Source: Aspidapion aeneum
Lineage: Eukaryota; Arthropoda; Insecta; Coleoptera; Brentidae
Direction of reading: 5' to 3'
DNA: 64,000 nucleotides
Assembly (NCBI GenBank): GCA_963576565.1
Contig: OY755039.1
Coordinates: 142,607,369-142,671,368, forward strand
Shown: positions 1-11,337 of the stretch, piece by piece
Numbering within the stretch: position 1 is the first letter of the stretch
How the letters are laid out: each line of letters starts with the position of its first letter
Notes under the pieces: model-generated
What the model was told of the DNA's origin: nothing
Databases searched by the model: none
Seen by the model: the letters and a program-made list of their open reading frames with translations, nothing else
Made by a program: the position numbers and the translations under genes

Positions 1-1204
1 ATGGTATTTATCATAAAAAAATTAAATACGGACCTGGATTTTTTTTATTACTATTTTGATGGGTTTTATGCTAGTATTATCATAAAATAATAAAAAAATT
101 TTGTTTTAAGGTAAAAAAAATATTTAATATTTAAAAAAAAAAATAGTCCGAACCTGGATATTTCCAACATAAATATAAATTAAAAATTGCTAATTAAACA
201 GTTTTTAGTTTAACTGTTTTGATACTTAGCATATTAAAATGGTTTTACGTTAATTTACAGATTTATTTGAAACAAAGTCTACGAAAAATACAAAAAAAAA
301 CAAATTACAAAAAATAACTAATTTTTCTGATTACCATTATGTGTAAGACATTGTTGGCATTTTTGAGTAATTTTTCTTAACGCGTTTTGCATAAAAATAT
401 TTCTGCTATTTAAATATTGGGATTTTGTTGCTTGAATGAAGCAGTCAAATATATCACATTTTTCAAAATCTGGATATGATCGATTTCTAGCCAGTTTAAA
501 ATAATTGTAAGCCATTCACAAAAATGACAAGTAAAATGACAATGTCAATTTCACGCTTTTGTTTAGTAAATTTCACGACCTGCTATGCTACCATCAAATA
601 ATTAGTATGATATTATTTTTGTAACTTTTTAACGTTTTTTACTTTATTTCTCTTTTAATTAAGGTTTTAAAACAGATGAAGTAAAAATCGTTTAACTAGT
701 GTGTCATGCAATTTTTAATTTATAATTACGTTGGAAATTTCCAGGTTCGGACTATAATTTTGTTTTCAAATATAAAATAGTTTTTTTTAACCTTAAAGAT
801 TAAAGTTTTATCATTTTAAGGTAATAATAGCGTGGAACCAATCAAAATAGTAATAAAAAAATCCAGGTCCGTATTTAATTTTTTTATGATAAACACCATA
901 TCTCAAAAACTAAAAAATATTTAAAAAAATTAACAACGTCATTATTTTCTTCTAAAAAAGTTGCCATAAAAAGGTTTTTACAGAATAAAAATATCTCGCA
1001 AAATAAGCGAGATATAAAGGATTATTAAAAATACAATTTTTTCAAAAACTCTCTGTATTAGCGAAACCACGGGGTATAGCAAAAATCTGATTACACCATT
1101 TTTAAGGGCTCAAAAAAAGAGCACGGTAAGGTGCAATCAGAAAATCGATATCTTAAATAATAACCGAGTTTCCCATTTAATCCCATCGAAAATGGGACAC
1201 GCTG
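1..1204. mobile_element. Foldback element copy 1 (cut by window start)
   Basis: This stretch matches 58773-59986 almost base for base, apart from small indels. It is therefore the right four-fifths of the complete element at 58460-59986. It ends in GGGACACGCTG followed by TA at 1205-1206, as the second copy does. The TA duplication suggests a Tc1/mariner-type nonautonomous element. It contains no convincing coding sequence; short reading frames in it are AT-rich noise. Confidence 0.85.
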
Positions 1205-1714
1205 TACACCAAAAGGTACCCCTACGGTATATTACCTACAATATTTCCTGGTATTTCCCAGTATTTCCTTAAATTTCAATGGTATATCCTAGTATTTCCC
1301 AAGCACTTCCCGGTATTTCCTAGTATATTTATCAGTACTTCCCAAGAATTTCCTGGTATTTCCCCTAACCTGTACACCAAAAGGAAATACCGAGCCACCC
1401 CTCGAACAAAGGTACTTTACTCTTAACACTTATTATCAAATTAACCTATTAAACCAACTTGTATATTAATTGATTTAGCTCATTTCTTTAACATGTTAGT
1501 TTAACACCAAGCAGGAGCAATTCCCAAAAAATCATAATATAAATCGAAATTTTTTTGTCATTTATACCTTACCGTAACTTATTCCGTGGACACACTGTAT
1601 ATTTAAGGATTTCACGTTTTTTTGGGCTTTTAAAATTGATGTTATTATTTTGCCATACCCCGTACTTTCTATTATACGGGGGATTTTAGAAAGTATTGTA
1701 ATTTCAACATACCT
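1205..1714. other. Intergenic, degenerate TATTTCC-rich stretch
   Basis: No gene is seen. From about 1245 to 1375 the motif GGTATTTCC or AGTATTTCC recurs at irregular short spacing. The phrase TACACCAAAAGG occurs just after the foldback element and again near 1373. This looks like a decayed simple repeat. Confidence 0.5.
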
Positions 1715-1942
1715 TTAGATCTGGTCCCACCCGCACAACCGGTCAGTTTTTTCATAATTTTCTAATTTAAAAGTTCGCTTATATTCACAACTTTTGCATT
1801 TACTTACATTCGTTATTATTAAATTTGGTTTGGGACGACCGACACTTTTGATTTTTATTTTCTCTTCTAATAGTAAAGAACAAAATTTAATTGTCTTTAA
1901 ATATTGCACGGCAATGATATCAGAATTAGAAACTTCCGCCAT
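1715..1942 (-). pseudogene. N-terminal exon of a hAT-like (DUF4371/ZMYM1-like) transposase, fragment
   Basis: A 75-residue frame starts at an ATG with A at -3 and G at +4. It contains EEKIKIKSVGRPKPNL and then YKRTFKLENYEKTDRLCG. This resembles, from memory, the start of domesticated and transposon-encoded hAT proteins of the DUF4371 group: a GRPxP segment followed by an aromatic and cysteine-rich TTF-type zinc finger. The frame ends at a TAA just before a good donor (AAG then GTATGT at about 1711-1706), so either one base has shifted or the exon was spliced in another frame. No downstream exon is visible. It could instead be the first exon of an unrelated gene. A hAT C-terminal fragment of the same broad type lies at 20862-21206, but nothing shows that the two were joined. 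Confidence 0.45.
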
Positions 1943-1999
1943 TCTCGTATCTACGAAATCGTCGAAATCAACACAATACGGCCCGACCGATAACAACAA

Positions 2000-4535
2000 A
2001 GTGAGGTAAAAATATTATTGTATTTGTATCTAAAGTTTTAAAGAAATTTAAGTTTTTAGGTTTTGTCTTTTTTTTAAATTTTCTGTTTCGAAAAACTTCA
2101 AATTTTAACAAAAAGTCATCAAGATTTACATTTTTTTGTATTTCCTTAACAAGTCAAATAAATAATAAGAACAGGTGTGTACCATCGAGAAGTAATTCAT
2201 TTTTTAATAAAACATTACATTAAGTAAAACAGAGGTGTTATTTTCTAAATTTTTCAAGGAATATGAATATGGTATAATTTGCCAGTGTAAGTTTCATTCA
2301 AAAATGCAATTTTTCTATTCGGGAGATGTGATTACTGCCCCCTAGCGGGTATCTACTGAAACCAAAATATTTTAGATAAACTCGCAAGACTTTGTTACAA
2401 CAGTTTTTTCCCGAAGTCGTAGCGATGGTAGTTTCTGATATAAATTCGGCCACCATTATTGGACCACTCTGTATAATGAAGTTTTCTTTATTTACGTTTG
2501 CTCTCAAATATGTAAACATTTCCACTTGTTCGAAACTATAACCAAGTACCTAAAAATGATGAGCATTTCACCGTTTTTTTTTTAAATGAATGTAGAGGGA
2601 ATGGGATAGTAAGGTAAAATGGGATACCGGCACTCCTGACTAAACTAAAGGTGGCATTGCACGGTATCCCTAGATTTATTCATTGGGATCGACATAAGCC
2701 GCCTTTTTTTAAAATCAGTCATCAGATGTTTACAAGCACGTGCAGCAATTTTTTATATTTTTGCGTGTGCCGCTTGTAACTTTTTATTTAAAATGCTGTA
2801 AGAATTGACTACTGAATAAGGTAAGATATTATATTCTGATGTTGATATTTGTAAAGTTTATAGTATTGGCTACTATCAAACATGTTTTTGGTTAAATGAG
2901 AAACAATTAAAAAGTAGGATTAGTTTAAATAGTTTATATAAGATTGAGGTAAAATCGGAAATTGCTAAAATAGCTAAAATGGGATATCACGTTTTATCTC
3001 AATTGAATGACTGATGAAAACTTAATTTTATGTTTTTTTAGATACTGCCTATTTATAAACGATTTTTTGAAGTGTAAACTTCTTTAGGCGCGTTTACCAA
3101 TTTTGTGGGTAGTGAATTGAACTCAGCCGTCAGGCTCGGCTATGTAACGCTCATTCGGGTGAAGTCGGCTCGAGTCAACTAACTCTGAAAGGAACGTTCA
3201 GCGAGCGATATGATGATGCAGATAAAGGCCAGTATTATTAATTTCGCCTTGTTAAAGTTTACATTTCTGCCGTGTGGTCTTAAGCACAAACATTTTTTTT
3301 TTGTTTTCGTTAAGTCTGTGTCTTTTTTTATAATAAGCATTATTGGAATTATTTTACTGGTTATTATTAGGTTATTATTTAACCAAGAAATAATTTGTTT
3401 TAGTTATACCTATCTTTGTGCCATATTAAGAATAAAGAGCATATTATTGTTAAGATTCCTAGATCATTTTTTTAAACAATTTATATCTCATTTTCGTTTT
3501 ATTTTTCTGTCGTAATTTTTAACATTTTTCATTAAACCAGGTTTTTTTTTGTATTTTCAATATTAATTTTATATCCCATTTTACCTTATTAGTATTTCCC
3601 ATATTACCTGCACAATTAGGGTAAAATGGGAAACTACAGTGGTCTAGATTTTTCAAATTAACAAATTATTTTTAAGTATTTAAAGCATTACAAATGAACT
3701 ATAACAAACAAAAAACAATATTTCATCAACAGCATAATGTTTTAAACCAATAACGTCAAAACTTTTTTTTGTATAAATTTTTAAAGCTTAAGTATCCCAT
3801 TTTAAGTACACTTCCCCTAGTTAGTCTTTGACTCTATAATTTTCAGTCTTCTATATCAAGAATGTTGCTTCCTCTTGTTTCTCAAAATGCCTCACAGTCA
3901 AAGGTGACTCTCAATTTCAGGCCTATTATACCTGAACGACCAATAAAACTAAGAAAACTAAGTCAGTTGAATAAGCTACCTATCATTTCGAATTGCTATT
4001 TCGGTCTGGTCTAGTAATTTCTGTTTTTGTTCAGTATTGTTTATTCCTGTCTAGGATGATGGTTGCAGCATTGTTTTGCAGCAATAAAAAGAGCGCCACT
4101 TAGCCCGACATCAAAATGCGACTTTAAAGTCGGCCGGCAGCGCTAAGGACCTCCCACTTTTTAGAACAAAGAATAATAATTCAAATAAATCGTAACTATA
4201 ATCACAAAAGTACCTTTCTTGTGGATCTTGTGCTATAATCGAGTGCGATAATTCCCCATTCACCCCCCCCCTCTCCCAAAAGTGCCCTCTGAGAGTATTT
4301 TCTTAACCAAACTTTTAACTTGGCGGAAAACAACTAAATATTAATTATTAAGGCTGCCAAAAAGTCCTCTCTAACGATGTGTAAGACGCCCCCTTAACAT
4401 CAGTGGCGCACATTTTATAGGCATTTAAATAATTGGAAGGTGTGGCAATAAATATTTTGTTTTGTAATTTCCTGAATTTTGTAGTCGTACATGTCTTCTT
4501 TTATAACTTATTTTTAAAGCTGAAAAAGTTATTCC
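2000..4535. other. Intergenic DNA, nothing recognised
   Basis: I see no gene. The phrase TAAAATGGGATA or its complement recurs at about 2612, 2980, 3574, 3621 and 3791, which suggests the decayed edges of an old repeat. The 101-residue frame at 3210-3515 is a hydrophobic low-complexity translation of T-rich DNA and is not credible as a gene. Confidence 0.5.
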
Positions 4536-5014
4536 TCATAAAAAGTTCTGCATTATCTAAAACCCAGAATACAATCATCAAATATCAAATTTTTTCAGTG
4601 GTATACAAGGTTTGTCAAAAAATATGAGTTTAACTCAAGAGTAAAGTATTTTTAAATTTGACAATATGCACTTATTACGCGTTTTAATTGCAAAATTATT
4701 AGAGAACATCGAAAAACTAAAAGGTTGTCATGTGTTTCGTAATCGCAAGAGATACATGTTCATTCAAAATAGAAATATTAGCAAAAAATAAAATAATCTG
4801 AAGTTTTAATTTAAATTGATGTACTTGCATATTTAAACGTAATTTTTTATTCTCATCAACTTTTTTTAGTAACATTTTTCGATATTGTCAAATTTAAAGG
4901 TACCTTACTCTTGAGCAAAACTCATATTTTTTGACAAACCTCGAATACCACTGAAATTTTTTTATATTTAATGACTGTATTCTAGGTTTTAGATAATGCA
5001 GAACTTTTTATGAA
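4536..5014. repeat. Foldback (long inverted repeat) element, about 480 bp
   Basis: Left arm 4536-4667 and right arm 4881-5014 are inverted copies of each other with moderate divergence. Shared landmarks include AAAAGTTCTGCATTATCTAA, GGTTTGTCAAAAAATATGAG and AAATTTGACAATAT. The roughly 210-bp spacer has no coding potential. Ends and target duplication are not clear. Confidence 0.8.
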
Positions 5015-5405
5015 GAGTAACATTTTTTCCTAAAATTATTAATAAAAAAGTTTTCCATATGATTCCAACTTAAGGGGACATGAACCGCCTCCACGAGAAT
5101 TGTGAGTGGATGGCTTCCCCTCTTAAATTATTCAAGGTAGTCTAGTATATATCCATACTAAGTGTGTTGCTTCTTTCATTAAACGCAGCATCTGTAGTAA
5201 TGGTGCTTAAATGTAGATTCCTGCACGGTAAAAAAAAATGCCTTAGATCAAAGCAAATTGCTTTGAAGTAAAATAATTTGTGCTTTCCCTCAGAGTAAGT
5301 CTTACTCTTCCTATTCACCAAGAGAATATTTTCTGTAAAACCAGATTTTTGATGCACCCCAAAAACTGCTCATTTTATCTGATTTAAACAACTTTGTAGT
5401 TCTTA
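5015..5405. other. Intergenic, no feature seen
   Basis: Ordinary AT-rich sequence lies between the foldback element and the next MITE. No gene, RNA or repeat is recognised. Confidence 0.4.
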
Positions 5406-6163
5406 TACCCAGGTAGCAAGGTCACGTTTTTCAAACCGAACCGAACCGAACCGAACCGAACCGAACCGAAACCGAACCGAAACGTCAAAAACAGGTCATT
5501 GACGTCTCTAACCTGACGTGTAAATGACCTTTAAATGATGTTCAAAGGACACACCCAAAATGACGTAATTTTTAGGCGTTTTAAAGACGTCAGCAATATG
5601 ACGTATTTGGGACCAAATCAGAACATCAGACACACACCCAGACACAAACCTATTTATGAATTTTTTAAAACTCGTCTGAATATATGAAATATTCCCTGCA
5701 GTTGAGAACACTGAAGGAACCTTAGACACAGAAGGTGACTCTTCTGTCACTTAGACCTGGAAGTACTGAAACAGGTACAGCGGTGTTCGTCTGTGAGGTA
5801 CAGATCAAAATAGACCTATACCTAGACTTACACATCTCCACCTTGAAGCGAAAGAAGCCTCGAAGTTTGTCTTGATTTAATATTTTATTTATTTTACATA
5901 CGTACCCCCACATTCCGTATAAATCCGGTCAAGTCCTGACTGGGGCACCATCTATGTAAGTATGAGTGTATGTCCCTTGGACAAAGTGTGGGTAGTGACC
6001 AATATATGACGTTTTTCAGACGTCAAAAACTACACTACGAAAAGAAGTCAAGTAACTGACGCCTTAAAGACAACATTTTTTGGTAGATGACCTGCTGGTC
6101 ATCCAAATGACCACTTTTCGACGAAAAAAAGACGTCATTTGATGACCCCTTGCTACCTGGGTA
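5406..6163. mobile_element. 758-bp MITE with TACCCAGGTAGCAAGG termini
   Basis: The left end TACCCAGGTAGCAAGG is matched in reverse complement by CCTTGCTACCTGGGTA at 6148-6163. The interior is dense in the palindrome GACGTC (near 5500, 5590, 6020 and 6130) and in ATGACC phrases, so the element can fold on itself. No transposase frame is present. No exact target duplication could be fixed, so the superfamily is open. Confidence 0.75.
5436..5482. repeat. (CCGAA)n microsatellite
   Basis: About nine CCGAA units with one extra A near the right end. It lies just inside the left terminus of the 5406-6163 MITE, as simple repeats often do in insect MITEs. Confidence 0.95.
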
Positions 6164-6242
6164 GTTACCGAGATAGCAATAGTGACCCATGGCAATTAAG
6201 ACACCCTGTATATGTTCGATGTCCTGGTATGCTGGTGGCAAG

Positions 6243-6305
6243 TAGAGGCCCTCGATACATTTGGCAATTATTAAAACAATTGTCAAATGTATTGAGGGCC
6301 TTTTA
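6243..6305. mobile_element. 63-bp miniature inverted-repeat element with perfect 8-bp target duplication
   Basis: The 63-bp element is flanked by identical octamers GTGGCAAG at 6235-6242 and 6306-6313. It is nearly all inverted repeat. A 23-nt arm starting GGCCCTC at 6247 pairs with 6278-6300 around an 8-nt loop, and as RNA from the plus strand the only irregular pairs are two G-U wobbles. The 8-bp duplication points to hAT-type transposition. It could also be read as a small RNA hairpin, but the flanking duplication explains it better. Confidence 0.75.
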
Positions 6306-6475
6306 GTGGCAAGCTTATCGGAATACATATTTACATTTATTCTAGTAGTTTTATTATACTTCAGTATAAAATGAAAACGAAATCGCATCAAGCATTAAGT
6401 CAACTAAGGTAAGCTTTTTTGGGGCATTCGCAACGAAGAACAGTATACCGTCACCCTAATTCTGAAACGTCGTAA

Positions 6476-7196
6476 AGGGGCCTACAGACACGCGAACATT
6501 TCTAGAGATTAGTACGCGCGTACAAGTTTGCGCATACTAATCTCTTCGTGTGTAGACAATATCCGCCTAAAATATCTCTCGAAGATTTGTTCGCGCGCTT
6601 GATGTACGCGAGCAAATCTCTCGGTGTCTAGGCAAAACGCATTGATAATATCGTGTTTAAGTTTAGAACGTTTAATTTTGTCTTTGCGTGTGTAGGCAAT
6701 TCCACCAAACATACATGTATGCAGAGATTAGTTCGCGTACTAATCTCAAGAAATGCTCGCGTGTCTGTAGGCCCCTTAAAATATCTCTCGAAGATTTGTT
6801 CGCGCGCACGATGTACGCGAGCAAATCTCTCGGTGTCTAGGCAAAACGCATTGATAATATCGTGTTTATGTTTAGAACGTTTAATTTTGTCTTCGTGTGT
6901 GTAGGCAATTCCACCAAACATACATGTATGCAGAGATTAGTTCGCGTACTAATCTCAAGAAATGCTCGCGTGTCTGTAGGCCCCTTAAAATATCTCTCGA
7001 AGATTTGTTCGCGCGCACGATGTACGCGAGCAAATCTTTTGGTGTCTAGGCAAAACGCATTGATAATATCGTGTTTATGTTTAGAACGTTTAATTTTGTC
7101 TTCGTGTGTGTAGGCAATTTCACTAAACGTACATGTATGCAGAGATTAATTCGCGCGTACTAATCTCAAGAAATGCTCGCGTGTCTGTAGGCCCCT
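6476..7196. mobile_element. PIF/Harbinger-type MITE, TSD TAA, with internal tandem repeats
   Basis: The left end AGGGGCCTACAGACACGCG is mirrored by CGCGTGTCTGTAGGCCCCT at the right end, and TAA flanks both sides (6473-6475 and 7197-7199). A trinucleotide TWA duplication is typical of PIF/Harbinger. Most of the interior consists of three tandem units of about 209 bp. The frames of 67-97 residues inside are repeat artefacts. Confidence 0.8.
6568..7196. repeat. Tandem repeat, three units of 209-211 bp
   Basis: Units are 6568-6776, 6777-6985 and 6986-7196. Each starts TAAAATATCTCTCGAAGATT (third unit with small changes) and ends in the GTCTGTAGGCCCC terminus of the MITE. Every unit thus carries one MITE right end, so the array grew by duplicating most of the element. 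Confidence 0.9.
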
Positions 7197-7557
7197 TAAC
7201 CCAACTCAACAAAATTTTACAGGAATAAGAAAAGTTTGAACAAATTACACAGCGTAAGCATTATGCGACTTATAAGAAATAGCGGGAATGACCATTTTAT
7301 ATATTTTTTTTTGTTGCGAGGATTTAGCAGCATATAGCTATGCATCATTACTACTAACCTTTGACGCAAAAATATGAATTTTCATTTTTTTGTGGGTTAC
7401 GACGTTTCAGAATTAGGGCTTTGATACGCATTTTTAACGATTAAGCAACAAGACAGGTTCGGTTTTGCTCGGTTTCTTTGGTATGGCTTTTTTTTTCGGC
7501 CCCGAGCCAGCCCTGGGGATATCATACAATGCTGCTAAATCAACCATATTAAAATGA

Positions 7558-7938
7558 ATGGAGAATAGCTTCCAACAACACTGGATAAATATACCAGAAC
7601 TGGCTCACTCTAAAGAGTTCATTAAAGGACCTTGTAGAAACAGAGCCAGGAACATTATTGGACTTACCAGACAGGAGATACGTATAGTGACTGGTCTTTT
7701 TACGGGTCACTGTCGACTGAGAGTACCCATGCACAGAATGGGACTAACAGAAGAGACCGAATATAGACTCTGTATGGAGGATGACGAAACAGTCAGACAT
7801 GTACTGTGCGAATGTCCGGCTATTGCACGTTTACGTCAGAATACTTTCGGTAAACCTCAGATCGACTCAGAAGATCTGAACAGTGTCTCACCCAAACTGA
7901 TAGCCGGCCTTTTTGGAGGAGTAGGCATACAGTGGTGA
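7558..7938 (+). pseudogene. C-terminal tail of a non-LTR retrotransposon ORF2 (RNase H-CCHC type)
   Basis: This 126-residue frame is the tail of a non-LTR reverse-transcriptase polyprotein. It shows the segment RIVTGLFTGHCRLRVPMHRM, then a zinc-knuckle-like C-x2-D-x6-H-x4-C arrangement (LCMEDDETVRHVLCECPAIA). This is the pattern at the end of I, LOA and R1-like insect elements. The reverse transcriptase and endonuclease are absent, so it is a 5'-truncated copy, the usual fate of non-LTR insertions. Sequence after the TGA to about 8010 may be its 3' UTR. A second fragment of this kind lies at 52478-52666. Confidence 0.85.
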
Positions 7939-8057
7939 GAAACCACTCAAAAGTGAGCCACAATAGACCCACTGGTGGTCGCAGTGGAAGGGCTGTAAGG
8001 CCCACTCACATATGAATCATGATCGGTATGGCTTCCTTTATATTTTGCTTAATAACA

Positions 8058-8213
8058 CATGGGCTGCTCCCAGGGGGGCCTCGGGGCCCGGCCCCCCCCT
8101 TCAAGCCTAAGGATTTTTTAGATATTTTCCACATATTTCTTGAAAATAGCACAAAATACGGCAATATGGGGTCTCGGCCCCTCCCCCAAAACATATTCCT
8201 GGGTGCGCTACTG
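8058..8213. mobile_element. 156-bp MITE of the GGCGCACCCAG family, copy 1
   Basis: AATAACA flanks both sides (8051-8057 and 8214-8220). The right end reads CCTGGGTGCGCTACTG and the left end is a decayed match. The interior AAGCCTAAG, GATATTTTCCACATATTTC and GGTCTCGGCCCC segments recur at 16195-16350 and 16853-17013. Confidence 0.8.
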
Positions 8214-8227
8214 AATAACAAATGCAG

Positions 8228-8425
8228 CAGGCGCGGATTTACGGGAGGGGAAAAAGGGGAAATTTTCCCCTAAATCTCAAACTATATTTAGTTTTGACAC
8301 AAAGTATACACTCCCGGTCACTATGCAAGATAGTTTTATGCAATCTTTATTATGATATTTCCCCCCCCCCCCGAACCGAACCCCCCCCCCCCCCCCCCCC
8401 CCCAAAATTCCTACATCCGCCCCTG
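8228..8425. mobile_element. 198-bp G/C-homopolymer MITE with CAGGSGCGGAT termini
   Basis: The left end CAGGCGCGGATTTACGGG and the right end complement CAGGGGCGGATGTAGG are imperfect inverted repeats. Flanks AATGCAG (8221-8227) and GATGCAG (8426-8432) differ at one of seven positions. The interior carries long C runs broken by CCGAA. hAT-like nonautonomous element. Confidence 0.7.
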
Positions 8426-8432
8426 GATGCAG

Positions 8433-9297
8433 TTTTGTAAAGTTAGCTTTACTTTAATTTTAGTTGCGTCATTAAATATATTCATAAATTAAATAAAATA
8501 TCAAAACAAAATAAAAAAATATAAAAAACTTATGGTTTGGTCAAACTGTTTTTGAAAAAAAAATGTTTTGGAAACAAACTTATTTTTTAAAAATCGTTTA
8601 TTCTTAAAAAAGTGCCCTGAAAAATAATTATATCAATCTTTTTTTTAATCGATGTTTTAAAATTTAAAACTGTTGGGAGTATTTATTAGTGTTGATTGAT
8701 AAAGGGTTGAGAGGGTGGTTTCAAACAAAAATCCGTTAAATTTATTTGTCATGACCCCTTCAATCATTGCCTGCCCTAATTAACTTGGGGCCTATTTACA
8801 AAAAAAAAGAGAGACAATTGAAAAACCGATTTGTAGTTTTTCAAATTCTACAAACACAAAAGTCACGAAAGGCATATTAATTTTCAAATACTATCAATGC
8901 AACCCTTGGAAAGTTAAAATTGACAGTCATATTGTTTAAACCCTAAGACGGGTGTCAAAATATCCCCAAAAACTGTATGCGTGATTGATAGGTCTATGAT
9001 AGAAACAAAGCATAAATAAATGTTCACAAAATAGAAAAGTGAAGAAGCAGACGCGAATTTTTAATAGTACATACATGTGTTTTGTGACATAGACACACAG
9101 CTGCTGTGTGTGTGGACGCCATATTTGTTGTTTATTTACATTTTGCGGTGTTTTGCGTTTGTTGTTTAAAATTATTTTTCTGTAAAAAAGGGAAACTAAT
9201 TTACGTAAAACATGTGCGGTTTGTGGAAAAATGTCCGGGAGAAGGAAGGGCTATACCATAGGTTAGCAATTGTTTTTACTATTACTATTATGGCGGT
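8433..9297. other. Intergenic, nothing recognised
   Basis: AT-rich sequence without a credible reading frame, RNA gene or bounded repeat. Confidence 0.4.
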
Positions 9298-10402
9298 TTA
9301 GAACGTTTTTCTACGTTGTCCGACGCCTATTCTCCACCTCCTTCGATCCTGACAATCATCCTCTGTCAGATTCTTTTGACTCATTGATCTTTGGATTGAC
9401 TGTTGCCATTCTAGTTTAGGACGCCCTCTTTTTCTGCGCCCTATTGGTTGCCATTCTAGGACCTGCTTTGGTAATCTTTCGTCGTTCATCCGTTGTACAT
9501 GGCCATAACATATCAGTTGCCTTTTAGTGATGTCATCCGTCATGCTTCCCTCGATTCCCATTCTTTCTTTTATGATCTCATTTCTTATGTGATCTATTCT
9601 AGATATTCTCATTGATTTTCTTATTGCATCCATTTCGACACTTTCCATTTTTGTTTTGTATTTTTCTGTTACGCGACAAGTCTCTATTCCATACAACAGC
9701 GTGCTTTCGACCATTGTTTCATATATGTTAAATTTTACATTCTTTTGATCTCTCTGCTCCATAAAATACTGTTAAGACATCCAATAACTTTTTTTGCTTT
9801 TACTATTCTTTTGTCCAATTCTTTACAGTCTGTTCCTGTCTTATCAAATGTGACACCCAAGTATACATACTCATTGCATGGAGATATTGTTTGTCCATTT
9901 TCTAGTACTCACTGGATTCGTTTCCAATACGTAAGTACTGTGTCTTGTCCACGTTCACTGTTAATCCCCACTTTTGGTATTCTTCTGTTAACTTTCTTAT
10001 CATATACTCCATGTCTTCTTTATCATTAGCCACAATTACTTGGTCGTCAGCAAACTGTAGTCTGTATAGGGTAAATCGGTCGTTAAGTTGTATTCCCATG
10101 CCGTGCACTTTACGTTTCCAGTTTTTTAGAGCTACTGCGATATATATTTTAAAAAGAGTTGGAGAGATACAACATCCCTGTCTTAAGCCTTTTGTTACCA
10201 GGAATTCTTTTGAAAGTCGATTTCCAATTTTAATTGTAGATTTTGACCCTTTGTATAGTTCTTTTATCGCTTTTATGTATGTATGATTGATATTAGTTTG
10301 CTCTAAAACTGTCCATAATTTTTCTACTGGAACGGTATCATATGCAATTGTTTTTTTCTTTGTTAATAAAATTAAGAGTGGTTTATAGATGCCATTAACC
10401 AC
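9298..10402 (-). pseudogene. RTE-type non-LTR retrotransposon, reverse transcriptase fragment
   Basis: Reading on the minus strand, 10402-9902 encodes the middle of a reverse transcriptase: GLRQGCCISPTLF (motif 4 type), then the catalytic box RLQFADDQVIVAND with FADD, then the thumb region. 9762-9298 continues in another frame and ends with GRRKRGRPKLEWQ and a final RRKTF. That C-terminus is typical of RTE-clade insect elements. Between 9901 and 9763 the frame is broken by stops and a shift. The endonuclease and the 5' part of the RT are missing beyond 10402. It is a dead, 5'-truncated copy. Confidence 0.9.
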
Positions 10403-11337
10403 TGTTCATGGTGTCCACAATAAATCTGCACAATTATTAATTTTAGAAAATCTACAATTTTAACCCCCAATTAGATAAATTTTCACCCAATCAACAGACA
10501 TAACTATACATTTTTGAAAATTGCCAATTATTATAGCGTTGTAAGGGATTATGTTTCAAAACCACCACACATGCGCAGTACCCGAAATCCTGTCTACTCA
10601 AAAAAGGAACATTAAGAATTAAATGGGGGTCCTGGCTTTAAGCAGCGCGTGTGAGAATGCATGGGTATGCACAATATTATTTAAGCTGCCACACAAAGCA
10701 CGTTTTTTGAGATATTTAAAAGATACGAATAAAATAAATAAAAATGACGTTTTCTCAACATTTACTCAAATGTGATTTTTTTCGCAACTGTAGTTGCAAC
10801 TCGATGCAAGATGCAATTGTTGTAAAAAACACTTTTAATTCAAAGTTTCATATACAGATTTTTTTAAAGGTAATGGAGGTTTTTTCGAAATTTATCGCCC
10901 GTTTATACAAAATCAATGGTTTTTTCACATTTTGGTTTTTCTTAAATTTTTTGCACCTCCTTAAACTTACCTCTGTATTTTGAATAGGGAAACTGGTTCG
11001 AGTGATATTTTGTTTGAAGGTCTATTGTTCAGTTTTTAAGATATTTGCCTCCATACGATATATGGAGCGATAGAAAAATGTTTTTGTGTACATTTCCAAG
11101 AAAAAACTAAAAAAATCCCGAAACACATCGCATTACCTTTTATCGAGGAAAATTTTGCAGTCACTCTTATTTCAAATTTTTTTAAAAATATTTCTCTTAT
11201 TTTTTTTTACGCTCCATATTAAATTTGAAAATTTGGAGGCAAATATCTCAAAAACGAATCAATGGATTTTTGAATTTTTTACATAGGTGCAAAGACATTC
11301 AAAAAACCTTCAAAACAAGTAATAGGGTCAAAAATGT
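10403..11337. other. Intergenic, nothing firm
   Basis: Runs of AT-rich sequence with phrases such as AAGATATTTGCCTCC near 11038 and GGAGGCAAATATCTCAAAAA near 11235 on opposite strands suggest a decayed inverted repeat. No gene is seen. Confidence 0.35.

Larger units (their letters stand above)
6454..7418. mobile_element. Outer MITE with terminal repeat CCCTAATTCTGAAACGTCGT, host of a nested MITE
   Basis: A 22-bp perfect inverted repeat bounds it: 6454-6475 and 7397-7418. Without the insertion at 6476-7199 the element would be 241 bp, and its left terminal repeat would run on into CCCA, matching the right one. It encodes no protein. Confidence 0.8.

Noticed and set aside
3210..3515. 101-residue hydrophobic frame as a membrane protein
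   Set aside because: It is Phe/Ile/Leu-rich because the DNA is T-rich, with no family resemblance or splice context.
6243..6305. Pre-miRNA hairpin
   Set aside because: The 23-bp stem is too short for a pre-miRNA, the loop is small, and exact 8-bp direct repeats identify a transposon insertion.
6509..7113. Repeated frames of 67-97 residues
   Set aside because: They come from the 209-bp tandem units of a MITE, and frames exist on both strands.
6568..7196. CRISPR-like array
   Set aside because: The units are long, adjacent copies of a MITE without spacers, in a eukaryotic genome.
9745..10286. Plus-strand frames over the RTE element
   Set aside because: They are antisense shadows of the reverse transcriptase fragment.
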